Positions 36,148 to 45,376 are shown, counted from the stretch's first letter. The stretch: DNA of 64,000 nt from Devosia oryzisoli (GCF_014837245.1 NZ_JACYFU010000002.1:744001-808000); one strand, 5' to 3'. The notes: generated by a model not told the origin, from the sequence alone. Numbers and translations: made by a program.

Positions 36148-36642
36148 TCACTTCTCGATGACGAGATTATAGAGGGCGTCGACATCCGAGGGCAGCTCAG
36201 CCCCGGATTTGTAGCCGTTGGTCTTCAGAATATGGGCCATCAGGTCGGCGTAAACAGCATCCGAATAGCTTCCGGGGGCATTCGGCGGCATGGTGGAGCT
36301 CATCACTTCAAACAGCACACCCGCCGGGCTGCCTTTGCCATACTTTGCCTCGAAGCTCTGGCCGCGCAGCGGCGGTCCACCGAGCAGGCCGCCACGCAGA
36401 TCCTTCCCATGGCACTCGACGCATTCCTGCGAGAATTCTTTCTTTCCCCTCTCGGCCTGTTCGAGGCTGAAGGTGGCCTTCGCGCCTTCGGCTTGCGCGA
36501 CCAGGAGGCGCGCCTCTGCCGGAGCTCCGGCTTTTGTCTCCAGCGCGCCCGTCTCCAGCGCGTGTGCCGCTAGAAGGCCTGCGCTCGTTAAGACCATGGC
36601 TGCCGCGCTGCCAAGCATCCAGCCTACACTCTTGTTGTTCAT
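36148..36642 (-). CDS. Small c-type cytochrome, periplasmic
   Basis: 164 residues from ATG 36642 (GGGAGGAAATC ahead). Signal peptide or anchor GWMLGSAAAMVLTSAGLLAAHA, a linker of about 40 residues, one haem site CVECH near residue 80, and a likely axial Met in SSTMPPNAPGSY. It fits as electron acceptor of the PQQ dehydrogenase, which lacks its own haem. The 40-residue stretch between signal and haem domain is unusually long and Ala-rich. Confidence 0.9.
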   Translation of the reverse strand: MNNKSVGWMLGSAAAMVLTSAGLLAAHALETGALETKAGAPAEARLLVAQAEGAKATFSLEQAERGKKEFSQECVECHGKDLRGGLLGGPPLRGQSFEAKYGKGSPAGVLFEVMSSTMPPNAPGSYSDAVYADLMAHILKTNGYKSGAELPSDVDALYNLVIEK

Positions 36643-36694
36643 GATTTCCTCCCGATCGGACAACGCCGACCCATGCTGCGGTAGCGCACCTTTT

Positions 36695-36708
36695 GTAGGT
36701 TAGCATAC
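36695..36708. promoter_or_regulatory. Candidate MarR box between cytochrome c and marR genes
   Basis: GTAGGTTAGCATAC matches GTACGCTAGCGTAC (30030-30043) at 11 of 14 positions. It lies 53 bases upstream of the cytochrome gene and about 105 bases upstream of the MarR gene, so binding would control both divergent units. Confidence 0.6.
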
Positions 36709-36812
36709 AGTTTTGAACTGACAACCAGAGTTGCGATTTCCAGGAGGCGCTTTAAGACCTATTCTTTTTGTCTTATAGGCAAAATCGAGAAACGGAGGTC
36801 GGGCTGCCGAAG

Positions 36813-37322
36813 GTGAAACGAAACTATAAGGAAGAGTTTGGGGGAGCTTCTGCAAGGGACGTGATACGAGCGACGACCGACACATCCTACCGGGATCATT
36901 CTGACCTCATCTACCTGATGCACGAGCTCTCGCGTCTGGTGTCCACGCACGCCGACCAGCATTTGGCCAAGGCCGGTCTTACGCATGTGCAGTGGTGGGC
37001 CATGATGCACATTTACGAGAACGAAGGGCTGACACAGACCCAGTTGGCCGACCTCATGCAAATGGGTCGCGCTTCCCTCGGAAAGCTTGTGGAGCGGCTC
37101 GAGAGCAAATCCTGGATCGAGCGCCGTGCGGACGCTTCAGACAGCCGGGTGCGCAGGATATTCCTCCTTCATGCCGCCATACCGCTTTTCAGGCACATGA
37201 CCGAAGAAGGCAAGCTTCTGTTCCAGGACTTCCTCGCGGGCATCTCGTCTGACGAAGAGAAGCGCCTGCTCGCGGGACTTCGTAAAATCCGCAGCAATGC
37301 CGTCCGGGGCCAAGAGAGATAA
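36813..37322 (+). CDS. MarR family transcriptional regulator
   Basis: About 169 residues. Winged helix-turn-helix GLTQTQLADLMQMGRASLGKLVERLESKSWIERRADASDSRVRRIFL is complete. GTG 36813 is taken as start because GGAGG (36794) lies 15 bases ahead; a TTG at 36768 would add 15 residues. A long N-terminal tail (YKEEFGGASARDVIRATTD) precedes the domain. Adjacent to the cytochrome gene and flanking the dehydrogenase cluster, it is the likely sensor of the alcohol, aldehyde or toxin. Confidence 0.88.
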   Translation: MKRNYKEEFGGASARDVIRATTDTSYRDHSDLIYLMHELSRLVSTHADQHLAKAGLTHVQWWAMMHIYENEGLTQTQLADLMQMGRASLGKLVERLESKSWIERRADASDSRVRRIFLLHAAIPLFRHMTEEGKLLFQDFLAGISSDEEKRLLAGLRKIRSNAVRGQER

Positions 37323-37354
37323 AGCCCTCTGTGGATGTCCGTCGCTGCGCTTGC

Positions 37355-37698
37355 CTAGCCCTTTCGCGAGGCCGCGACCCGCGTGAGTGCATCGACGAGT
37401 TCGGGTAAAGGTAGACATTGGACAGTAGCTCGGGGGCCAGCTTTTCTTCGGGCACTGCCGTGGTGACGATCACCGGCGTGTCGATCCCCTGCTCGCGCAG
37501 GATGCCAACCATGCCCAAACCGTCCAGTTTCGGCATCATGTAATCTGTGACAATGATGTCCGGGACGAATTGGCTTGCCTTCTCCAGCCCTTCGCTGCCA
37601 TCAAAGGCCAGTTCCACCGAGAACCCCTCATCCACCAGGACACCTTCCATGGAAATGGCCAGGAGCGCTTCATCTTCAACGTAAAGCACCCGGGTCAT
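37355..37698 (-). pseudogene. Response regulator receiver protein, frameshifted near its end
   Basis: Starts MTRVLYVEDEALLAISMEG with the acidic pair, the phospho-acceptor Asp in DIIVTDYMMPKLDG and Thr in VIVTTAVPEEKL. After ELLSNVYL the frame runs into non-family sequence. One base over, the frame reads LPELVDALTRVAASRKG and stops at 37355, a normal receiver C terminus. Length 344 is one base short of whole codons, so a one-base loss at about 37405-37420 is likely, or a sequencing error. Single-domain regulator, divergent from the kinase. Confidence 0.75.
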
Positions 37699-37846
37699 TG
37701 ACAGGGGCCCGCTGCCCAAGGAGTGTCCGGCTCGCAGATGCTGCGATGCAAGCGCGCAGGTGCGGCCTTAAGGGTGCATAGATGCGACATCATCGACAAA
37801 ATCTGGGTTCTCTTTAATTCGAGCCTGCCAGAGCGGAAGCTAAGGG

Positions 37847-39616
37847 ATGGCGGAGTCAGCAATGAGTTCAGCAAGTGCAGGTTCCATCGCGGTCGATGAG
37901 GCGCTCGCCGATCATCATGAAGCGTTGTCGCACGGGAAAGCAATCCGTTTCAAATTGCGGCACAGGCTGCTCGCTCTAGCCGCCGTAGCCGTTCTGCCAG
38001 CCTTCGTCATTGTCGTCGCGAACCACATCAGCGCGCGGAACCTACGGTCCGGCGAGGTCGACACCTACGCAACCGAAATGACGGACTCCGTGCGCAACGA
38101 AGTCGTCCGAGGGCTCTCAGCTGCGGCGACTTTGATGCTGGCCATGGGACGCGCGGAGGTGGTGCAGGGCCAGGATACGATTGCCTGCGAAGACTATGTC
38201 GGTGGGCTGCGCCGAGACCTGCCAACCGTGATCGACATAGCCGTCGCGGACCAGGCAGGCGCGGTCTATTGCCATTCCGGGGTGTCGGACCGGTCTGCCA
38301 TGCAGACCTCGATCACGGAGTTGGCGGCAGCAGATCGGCCTGGGCTTGTGGTCGGAAATTACACCGCAACACCCGGCGGGCCCACACTGCCGATCGGAAT
38401 GGCCCTGCGCGGACCGGCCGAGGAGGTGCAGGGCTACATCCAGCTCCACGTCAACATGGCCGAGCTTGTCCGGCTGGTTACGGAAGCCACCAAATCCCTG
38501 CCACAGAGCCGTACGGTGGTCACCGACCGGAATGGCACGATCCTGCTTAGCCTGCCCGAGGGAAATCTCGATGCGGGAAGCCAGGTTCCCGAGCCGTATG
38601 CCGGATTGTTGAAGCGTCCCGAGCCAGGGGCTGCCCGCCTGGTCTCGCCTGAGGGCGTCCCCGAGATCGTGGGATACCGCCCGGCGCTGGACAATCTTCC
38701 CATTGCGGCAATCTTCGCCATGCCCGAAGCGCCGACTATGGCGCCTATCGATCGGGCTGCCGTCACCAACTCGGTCATCGCCATGACCGGTGCAATCCTG
38801 GCCTTTCTTCTCGCCTGGTTCATAGGTGCCAGCTTCATCCAGCGGCCCGTTCGCATCGTTCACCGGACACTGCTCGCGCGGCAGGCCGGTGACGAAGCAG
38901 CAAGAACCGGCCTCAACGGCGACAATTCGGAATTGGGGCTAATCGGGCGGTCCGTAGACGACCTTTTCGATTAACTGGATCGTCGCGAACTCGAGAAGCG
39001 ACAGGCCGAAGAACAGCGAGATCTTTTCGCCCGGGAGGTGCAGCACCGGGTAAAAAACCTGTTGGCCATCGTCCAGGTCATCGCGCGCCATTCTCTCAGG
39101 AGCCCCAATGCGGCTCCGGAAGTCCTGGCGTTTGAGAGTCGCATCGATGCAATCGTGCGGACCCACACTCGGCTCCTGAGCGAGAACGAGCGGGCGGGTG
39201 AACTCGAGGAGATTGTTCGCCAGACGATCGCCCCGTTCCTCGGACCTGAGCAGGATCGGGTAACGATCCAAGGTCCGCCCCTTCGTCTGCGGCCTAAGGT
39301 CGTCACCGCCCTGGCCATGGCACTGCATGAGTTGGCAACCAATGCCGTCAAGTATGGCGCCCTCAGCAACCAGTTCGGGCTCGTTGATATCCATTGGGAG
39401 GTGACCGACGAGACGTTTGATTTCTGGTGGACCGAGCGTGGCGGCCCGCCTGTCGTCGCCCCTACCACCAAAGGGTTTGGCTCTTTGCTGATATCAAGGG
39501 TCCTGCAGGCCGAGACGCGCGGGGACATTACGTCCGATTTCGATGCCCATGGATATCGACTTCACCTTACCGCCCGGCTCGACGCGCTCGTTGCTATTGC
39601 AGCAGGCCCGGAGTGA
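37847..39616 (+). pseudogene. HWE-type sensor histidine kinase interrupted by an in-frame TAA
   Basis: The frame from 37847 (or ATG 37862, with GGAG six bases ahead) encodes a membrane helix RLLALAAVAVLPAFVIVVANH, a periplasmic Cache-like sensor (residues about 60-290) and a second helix before stopping with SVDDLFD at TAA 38972-38974. The same frame continues after the stop as LDRRELEKRQAEEQR, REVQHRVKNLLAIVQVIARHSL (H-box) and AMALHELATNAVKYGALS (N-box) to 39616. One change from CAA or GAA would create this TAA. Without readthrough the sensor has no kinase. Confidence 0.82.
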
Positions 39617-39695
39617 ATGCACCCGGCCACGTACCACCCGCGGCGGATGAAGGCTCAAGCTGCTGCCGGAACCGCCTCTGGAGACGATAACCTCG

Positions 39696-40154
39696 ATGAC
39701 CCTTACTAAGCACTCGCTTCTCGAACCAGTGGTGGCAGACCGAAAACTCGACCCCGCGACCCAAGCCCTCACGCTTGCGGATGTTCGCCGGCCTGACGCC
39801 CCGCTTGTCTATGTGAACCAGGGCTTCGAGCAGATGACGGGCTATCCGCGCGACTACGCGGTGGGCCGCAACTGCCGCTTCCTGCAGGGTCCGGACACTT
39901 CGAGAGAGACCATCGCCGAGATGCGCGATGCCATCCGCGACAGCAGGGTCTTTCTCGCTGACATCCTCAACTATAAAAAAGACGGCACGCCTTTTTGGAA
40001 TCGTCTATCGCTCACGCCGGTGTTGGACGCAGCCGGCGAGACGACGCACTATATCGGCATACAGAGCGACATTACGGTCCTTCTCTCGCTCCAGGAGCGT
40101 CTCCATGAGGTAGCCCTCGAGCTCGCCCAGACCACGCGGTACCTGTTGGATTGA
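39696..40154 (+). CDS. Short LOV blue-light photoreceptor
   Basis: 152 residues. One LOV/PAS domain with the flavin-adduct motif GRNCRFLQG (Cys near residue 60), preceded by PLVYVNQGFEQMTGY and followed by NYKKDGTPFWNRLSLTPV and HYIGIQSDIT, all LOV hallmarks. A C-terminal helix (LSLQERLHEVALELAQTTRYLL) probably dimerises. No output domain, so the signal goes to a partner. It lies 79 bases after the broken kinase; in Caulobacter LovK a LOV domain is fused to an HWE kinase and paired with a single-domain regulator. Confidence 0.9.
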   Translation: MTLTKHSLLEPVVADRKLDPATQALTLADVRRPDAPLVYVNQGFEQMTGYPRDYAVGRNCRFLQGPDTSRETIAEMRDAIRDSRVFLADILNYKKDGTPFWNRLSLTPVLDAAGETTHYIGIQSDITVLLSLQERLHEVALELAQTTRYLLD

Positions 40155-40201
40155 CGGAGAGCTGGAAACTCCGGCCGCGCCCTGTGCCTGCTTCCTGCCA
40201 A

Positions 40202-42103
40202 TCACAAACCTGAGGGGTAGGTTTCGTCCTCGCCGACCGTCACGGGTGCAGGAGTGGGCACCCCGGCGCGCGTTTGATCGAACCACACGAAGGCATCGTA
40301 TTGGTCAGGCAACGAGGCGTGGGCATAGTGGCTCCAGCGCTCGGTTTCCGGCCTGTAGATGACCCCGATGTAGCGCTCGAGCCGGCGCTGCGAGAGTGAA
40401 GAGCGCAGTTCCTTGTCGAGCCGGTTCCGCAGATCGAGCAGGAAGCGCTCCTGTCCCACGCGGTGGCAAAGCCCCTCATAGCTATCAGGTCGAGAGGGGC
40501 GTACCAGTTTGATTTCCATTGGAGCGTCCCATTCGGATGCAGCCGCAACCGTGCCGCTGTCGGTGCCGAACCCGATGAGGGCAGCATCGGCCCCATAGGC
40601 CTCGCGGCAGAGTTGCCCCAAGTTCAACTCGTCGCGCTCCGATCCCATATCGGTGAAGCGGGCGTCACCGATATGCGAGTTGTGCGCCCAGACCACCGCC
40701 TTCGCCCTGGGCCCGGCCGAAGCCAGAATTCGCTGCAGCGTTTCGAACATGTGCCGATCGCGCAGATTCCAGGATTCGTGGGCGCCGTAGTACATGACGC
40801 GATAATAGCGTTCGGCGCTCGCGACGACGCGGGCATTCTGTTCGGCGTCGAAGAAATCCTCGCCATCCTTGGACGCGTACTGCACGCGCTTGTGGAGGAG
40901 ATCGAGCAAATTGCGCGTCACCGACGGCTCGCAGAGCGCATACCCCCGGCTCAGGGACGCCCGCCCATACGCGGCCGGCTCGCGGGACCAGGGTGCAAAG
41001 CACGCATAGCGGCTGCGGGCCTCGGCTGCTGAGACGGGGTCCACCCGCTCCAGGTACTCCAGCACGGCGGCGATCGATGCGGTCATGCTGTAAAGGTCCA
41101 GTCCGTAAAACCGCACCTGTTCACCGGGCACCTTGCCTTCGTTGTGGCGACGCAGGAGGCGCACGAAAGCGTCTACATCCTTGTTGCGCCACATCCAGGT
41201 CGGAAACCGACCGAAGGGGGCCACGCTGGCTCGCGCGCCGAGGCCTCGGATATCGCGGTCGATAGTGGCCGCGTCCGGCCAGTCTGCCTCCGCTGCGACT
41301 ATGGTAAAGCCATGGCGCTCGATCAGCCCCTGGGTAATCGCCGCTCGCGCCCGATAAAACTCTGACGTTCCATGCGAAGCCTCCCCCAGCAGCACAACCC
41401 GGGAGGCGGCGAAGCGATCGAAAGATTGGGCAAACGCCGGGTCCTCGATTGGTGGTAGTGGCTCAATAACCCTGCGGAGCGCCTGAAGCTCCGCGTCGGC
41501 TGACGATGGTTTTGCGGGCGCGGGGGATGGGACGCCGACAACGGGTTTGATGTCCGGAGCGCCCACATAGTGCTGGAACCAGGCGCTCGCCAGTTCAGTC
41601 ACCTGTTCAAGCGCACCCGGCTCCTCGAAGACATGAGTGGCTCCTGGGATGGTTTTAAGGAGTTTCTCGCATGTCAGCGACGCGAGCGCCTTCCGGTTCA
41701 ACTCAAGCACCTGATGGTCCTTGCCACCCACGATGAGCAGCGTGGGCGAAACGACCTCCGAGAGATGAGGTCCCGCAAGGTCGGGCCGTCCGCCACGGGA
41801 GACCACCGCGGCGACGCGGTTGCCGAGCTCGGCTGCCGCAAGAATGGCCGCGGCCGCTCCGGTGCTCGCGCCGAAAAGTCCGAGCGGCAGGTCCGCGATA
41901 TCAGGCTCACCGCTGATGTAGAGCACGGTTTCCGGCATTCGCTCGGCCAGAAGTGAGACGTCGAAGACGTTGCTTCGATCCGCGGCCTCAGCCGGTGTCA
42001 GGAGGTCGAAGAGAAGAGTGGCGAACCCGGCGCGGTTCAGCTGGTCGGCGACCTTCACGTTGCGCGGACTGAGCCGGCTGGAGCCGCTGCCATGGGCGAA
42101 CAC
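40202..42103 (-). CDS. Dienelactone hydrolase-like domain fused to erythromycin esterase domain
   Basis: 633 residues from GTG 42103. Residues 1-180: alpha/beta hydrolase (FAHGSGSSRLSPRN, elbow GLFGASTGAAAA, late GATHVFEEPG). Residues about 205-620: erythromycin esterase-like fold (VVLLGEASHGTSEFYRAR, AAEADWPDA, VVWAHNSHIGDARFTDMG, IGVIYRPETERWSHY). The start is not natural: the hydrolase should begin about 25 residues earlier, and those residues (VIIPPMGLIGDLCVPPNPRG) are in the end of the upstream gene's frame. Substrate of the esterase domain is not known; resistance to macrolides should not be assumed. Confidence 0.82.
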   Translation of the reverse strand: MFAHGSGSSRLSPRNVKVADQLNRAGFATLLFDLLTPAEAADRSNVFDVSLLAERMPETVLYISGEPDIADLPLGLFGASTGAAAAILAAAELGNRVAAVVSRGGRPDLAGPHLSEVVSPTLLIVGGKDHQVLELNRKALASLTCEKLLKTIPGATHVFEEPGALEQVTELASAWFQHYVGAPDIKPVVGVPSPAPAKPSSADAELQALRRVIEPLPPIEDPAFAQSFDRFAASRVVLLGEASHGTSEFYRARAAITQGLIERHGFTIVAAEADWPDAATIDRDIRGLGARASVAPFGRFPTWMWRNKDVDAFVRLLRRHNEGKVPGEQVRFYGLDLYSMTASIAAVLEYLERVDPVSAAEARSRYACFAPWSREPAAYGRASLSRGYALCEPSVTRNLLDLLHKRVQYASKDGEDFFDAEQNARVVASAERYYRVMYYGAHESWNLRDRHMFETLQRILASAGPRAKAVVWAHNSHIGDARFTDMGSERDELNLGQLCREAYGADAALIGFGTDSGTVAAASEWDAPMEIKLVRPSRPDSYEGLCHRVGQERFLLDLRNRLDKELRSSLSQRRLERYIGVIYRPETERWSHYAHASLPDQYDAFVWFDQTRAGVPTPAPVTVGEDETYPSGL

Positions 42104-42867
42104 GACAATCCCCGGGGATTCGGCGGAACGCAGAGATCCCCGATGAGACCCATTGGAGGGATTATGACCTGTCGCCGAACAGGGGAAGTGGCCGCGGAGA
42201 CATCCGTTGTTTCGGACCAGATTTCGCGCAGCAGGCCCACGGTCTCCTCGTCCGTCAGCTGGTGGAAATCATCGTAATGGGCACCCACGCCGGCAAAACG
42301 GTCTGTGGGATGCAGGCAGACCACATGATCCGCGAGGCCCTCCATCGTGACGATCGTTTGCCGTGGCGCGACGGGAACGGCGACACAGATGCTTTTCGCG
42401 TTTCGCTGCCTCATCGCCAGGATGGCAGCCTTCATCGTTGCCCCGGTGGCAAGCCCGTCATCCACCAGGATTGCGGTGTGCCCTGCGGGATCGCGAGGCT
42501 CGCGATCCCCCAGATAGACCGAACGGCGCCGCTCGAGTTCGATGACTTCCTGCGCCCTGGCCCGCTCCAAATAGTCCTGGCCTGCTCCTGTGGCCTCTCG
42601 CACACCCTCGTTGATCACGGTCTGCGGTGCCGCGCCATCCACAACGGCCCCAAGGGCCAGTTCCGGCGCACCGGGCGCCCCGATCTTACGCACCATGATC
42701 AGGTCGAGTGGTGCCATGAGTGCCCGCGCGATTTCACTGGCAACGGGAACACCGCCTCGCGGCAGCGCGTAAACGATTGGATTGTCGAGGCCCAACGCCG
42801 TCAGGTGCGTTGCCAACTGTCTCCCGGCATCCGCGCGATCAACAAACCTGCTGACGGGACTGTCCAT
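42055..42867 (-). CDS. Phosphoribosyltransferase domain protein, frameshifted into the hydrolase
   Basis: PRTase fold from MDSPVSRFVDRADAGRQLA, with the PRPP loop TAILVDDGLATGATMKAA and IVYALPRGGVPVA. After residue about 230 the frame contains the first strands of the downstream hydrolase (VIIPPMGLIGDLCVPPNPRG) and then runs out-of-family at the CCCCGGGG tract (42110-42117). A -1 shift there would give one PRTase-hydrolase-esterase protein of about 890 residues, an arrangement known in related bacteria. Overlaps the hydrolase frame by 49 bases. Confidence 0.8.
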   Translation of the reverse strand: MDSPVSRFVDRADAGRQLATHLTALGLDNPIVYALPRGGVPVASEIARALMAPLDLIMVRKIGAPGAPELALGAVVDGAAPQTVINEGVREATGAGQDYLERARAQEVIELERRRSVYLGDREPRDPAGHTAILVDDGLATGATMKAAILAMRQRNAKSICVAVPVAPRQTIVTMEGLADHVVCLHPTDRFAGVGAHYDDFHQLTDEETVGLLREIWSETTDVSAATSPVRRQVIIPPMGLIGDLCVPPNPRGLSCSPMAAAPAGSVRAT

Positions 42868-43278
42868 GCTCCGATCGTCCTCCCGCGTGTCGCCAGCGCA
42901 GCAGCCCGTCAAGGACGTATGCTCCTCGGTGGCGCAGGCTCAATTCTACGGACAGTTCGGGGGTGCCAGAGTAACCCGGATGCTAACGCGAAGGATGCCT
43001 ATGGGAGCCGCCTGCCCTGCTCGGATTGAACACGTCTCGCGACGACGCCGCATTGACCATCGTCAAGCGTGCATCTCGGTGAGGTCCACTTGGTCGACTT
43101 CTGCGCGACTGCGAGCCGAATTCATTGGCGAACAGGACGTCCGGGACTTGCAGGACGCCACGGCCGATCTGCCGAGGCGGTTGGGTGAACAGATGCCAGG
43201 CCGTCCGCCCTGACAATCGAACCCGCGGCGCTTCGACACGCCTTGCGGACTTTGTCAAAGCAGTGAGGCGCCCATGGT
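42868..43278. other. Intergenic gap with no recognised feature
   Basis: 411 bases between the PRTase start and the coiled-coil gene. Frames that are open here on either strand show no family-like protein, no clear repeat and no terminator. Promoter of the PRTase gene probably lies at its left part. Confidence 0.4.
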
Positions 43279-43593
43279 TCAGTTTTCGCTGCTCGGCAGT
43301 CCGAGGGAGTTGATGCCACCTTCGTACATCTTGAGCGTGTTCTCGATGTCTTCGAGATGAATGGCAAAGCCTTGCTCGACTGCCTCGGCCTGACGGCGCA
43401 GGTGATCGCGGCGCGACAGCAGTTCGAAGCGCTCGCTTTCCAGCTCCTTGATTGCCAGGTCGAAGCGGTCCCGGTGCGTGGAAAGACGCTGCACCATGGG
43501 CGCGGCCTGCTTTGCCGCTTCTACAATCGCATGTTCCGCTTCGTGATTGACGTTGTCGACGATCTTGAGATCGGCTTTGGCGCGCACAGCCAT
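43279..43593 (-). CDS. Small hypothetical coiled-coil protein
   Basis: 104 residues from ATG 43593 with a good ribosome site (GGAGGAACCA). No membrane segment or signal. A long heptad-like helix, STHRDRFDLAIKELESERFEL and LLSRRDHLRRQAEAVEQGF, fills the middle. I do not recognise the family; it may be a scaffold or DNA/phage-like accessory protein. It stands alone between two gaps of more than 300 bases (43594-43894 shows no feature). Confidence 0.6.
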   Translation of the reverse strand: MAVRAKADLKIVDNVNHEAEHAIVEAAKQAAPMVQRLSTHRDRFDLAIKELESERFELLSRRDHLRRQAEAVEQGFAIHLEDIENTLKMYEGGINSLGLPSSEN

Positions 43594-43894
43594 TGGTTCC
43601 TCCTTGAAAAGGTAAACAGGGGCGATGAAGTTCTCGGTGGATAATGACCTAAGTCCAAGAAATACAAAGCATTTCCGCGCGTTTATCTTAAGAGGAAAGG
43701 TTAATGTGCCTGTCGGCGCATCGGCAGAGGCTGCCGCGCACCCAATTCGGCACTGAAGCCTCACCAGTGCGCGGCAGTGCACGCCAGGCTACGGTTGGCG
43801 TTTTCCGGAAGCTCCAAAACGCGTTAGTTCCGTCGGCAACGAGGCAACGGAGCGACCCGGCAGCGTGCCGAGCCCTCACCGCAGCGTCAGGTCG

Positions 43895-45376
43895 CTAAAC
43901 CGTAGGCCAAAGACCTGACAGGCAGACATATTTCGTTTCAACGAAGCCTTCGATGCCGTATTTCGACCCCTCCCTGCCGAGCCCGGATTGCTTGACACCG
44001 CCGAACGGCGCCATCTCGTTGGCAAGCATACCCGTGTTGACACCGACCATGCCCGCCTCGAGCGCTTCTGCTACGCGGAACACCCGCGCCATGTCCTTGG
44101 CAAAAAAGTAAGAGGCCAGTCCGAACTCACTGTCGTTGGCCATGGCGATGACGTCGGCCTCGTCCTTGAAGGAGATAATCGGGGCCAGGGGCGCGAACGT
44201 CTCCTCCTGGGCGACCTTCATGGCCTGCGTTATCCCCGTCATGACGGTCGGCTCATAAAAGTTGCCGCCCAGCGCGGAGCGTGTACCACCGGCCAGGATT
44301 TTGCCGCCCTTGGCGAGGGCATCGGCGACATGCTCCTCCATCTTGGCCAGTGCCTTCTCATCGATGAGCGGGCCTTGCTGCGTTGCTGGATCCGTCCCCC
44401 GCCCCAGGCGGATTTCGGCAACTTTGGCAACCAACCTCTCGGAGAACGCGTCCACCACGCCTTCCTGGACATAGATGCGGTTGGCACAGACGCAAGTCTG
44501 GCCGGCGTTGCGGAACTTAGAAATCATGGCACCATCGACGGCGGCATCGAGATCGGCATCATCGAAGACGATGAAGGGCGCGTTACCCCCAAGTTCGAGG
44601 GACAGGCGCTTGATGCCGTCGGCGGCTTCACGCATCAGCCAGCGGCCAACTCCGGTCGATCCAGTGAAGGTGATCTTGGCGATCTTGGGATTGCGGCAGA
44701 ATTCTTCCCCAATAGGTCTTGCGGCGCCGGTGACGACGGAAAAGGCCCCCTTGGGTACGCCCGCCCGCTCCGCCAGTACCGCCAGAGCCAACGCCGACAA
44801 CGGAGTTTGCGAGGCAGGCTTAAGGATCATGGTGCACCCCACTGCCAGGGCGGGGCCCGCCTTGCGGGTGATCATGCCATTGGGGAAGTTCCAGGGCGTA
44901 ATGGCGGCGCAGACCCCCACGGGCTGTTTGAGCACCAGGATACGCTGCTGCGGGGTTGCCCCCGGAATGATGTCGCCGTTAATGCGCTTGGCTTCTTCTG
45001 CAAACCATTCGATGTAGGCCGCGTTGGAGATGATCTCGCCCCTGGCTTCGGCCAGCGGCTTTCCCTGCTCGGACGTCAGGATCAGGGCGAGGTCATCAAC
45101 GTTGGACATGATGAGGTCATACCAGCGACGCAGCACGAGGGATCGTTCCTTGGCTGTCTTGCCGGCCCAGGCCCGCTGAACCTCATGCGCCACATCGATG
45201 GCGTGTCGGACGGTCTCAGGCCCCAGATCGGGCAGGCGCGCGAGGCAGGATCCATCGTAGGGATCGGTAACGTCGAACGTCTTGCCGTCAGGCGCATCTA
45301 TCCACTCGCCCCCCACGTAAGCCTGCGACACCAGAAGCGACGGGTCAGTCAGGGGCAGTTCGCGAAGTTCAGTCAT
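43895..45376 (-). CDS. NAD(P)-dependent aldehyde dehydrogenase, likely sulfolactaldehyde dehydrogenase
   Basis: 493 residues, succinate-semialdehyde dehydrogenase type. Nucleotide site FTGSTGVGRWLM, general base Glu in LELGGNAPF, catalytic Cys in NAGQTCVCANR. Last gene of the 11-gene sulfoquinovose operon, overlapping the exporter by four bases. In sulfo-ED this step oxidises 3-sulfolactaldehyde to sulfolactate; in Pseudomonas putida SQ1 it is done by a similar dehydrogenase. Sequence alone would say succinate semialdehyde; the role comes from context. Confidence 0.87.
   Translation of the reverse strand: MTELRELPLTDPSLLVSQAYVGGEWIDAPDGKTFDVTDPYDGSCLARLPDLGPETVRHAIDVAHEVQRAWAGKTAKERSLVLRRWYDLIMSNVDDLALILTSEQGKPLAEARGEIISNAAYIEWFAEEAKRINGDIIPGATPQQRILVLKQPVGVCAAITPWNFPNGMITRKAGPALAVGCTMILKPASQTPLSALALAVLAERAGVPKGAFSVVTGAARPIGEEFCRNPKIAKITFTGSTGVGRWLMREAADGIKRLSLELGGNAPFIVFDDADLDAAVDGAMISKFRNAGQTCVCANRIYVQEGVVDAFSERLVAKVAEIRLGRGTDPATQQGPLIDEKALAKMEEHVADALAKGGKILAGGTRSALGGNFYEPTVMTGITQAMKVAQEETFAPLAPIISFKDEADVIAMANDSEFGLASYFFAKDMARVFRVAEALEAGMVGVNTGMLANEMAPFGGVKQSGLGREGSKYGIEGFVETKYVCLSGLWPTV

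Noticed and set aside
43895..45376. GABA/succinate semialdehyde pathway gene
   Set aside because: No GABA transaminase or transporter; the gene overlaps the sulfoquinovose operon.
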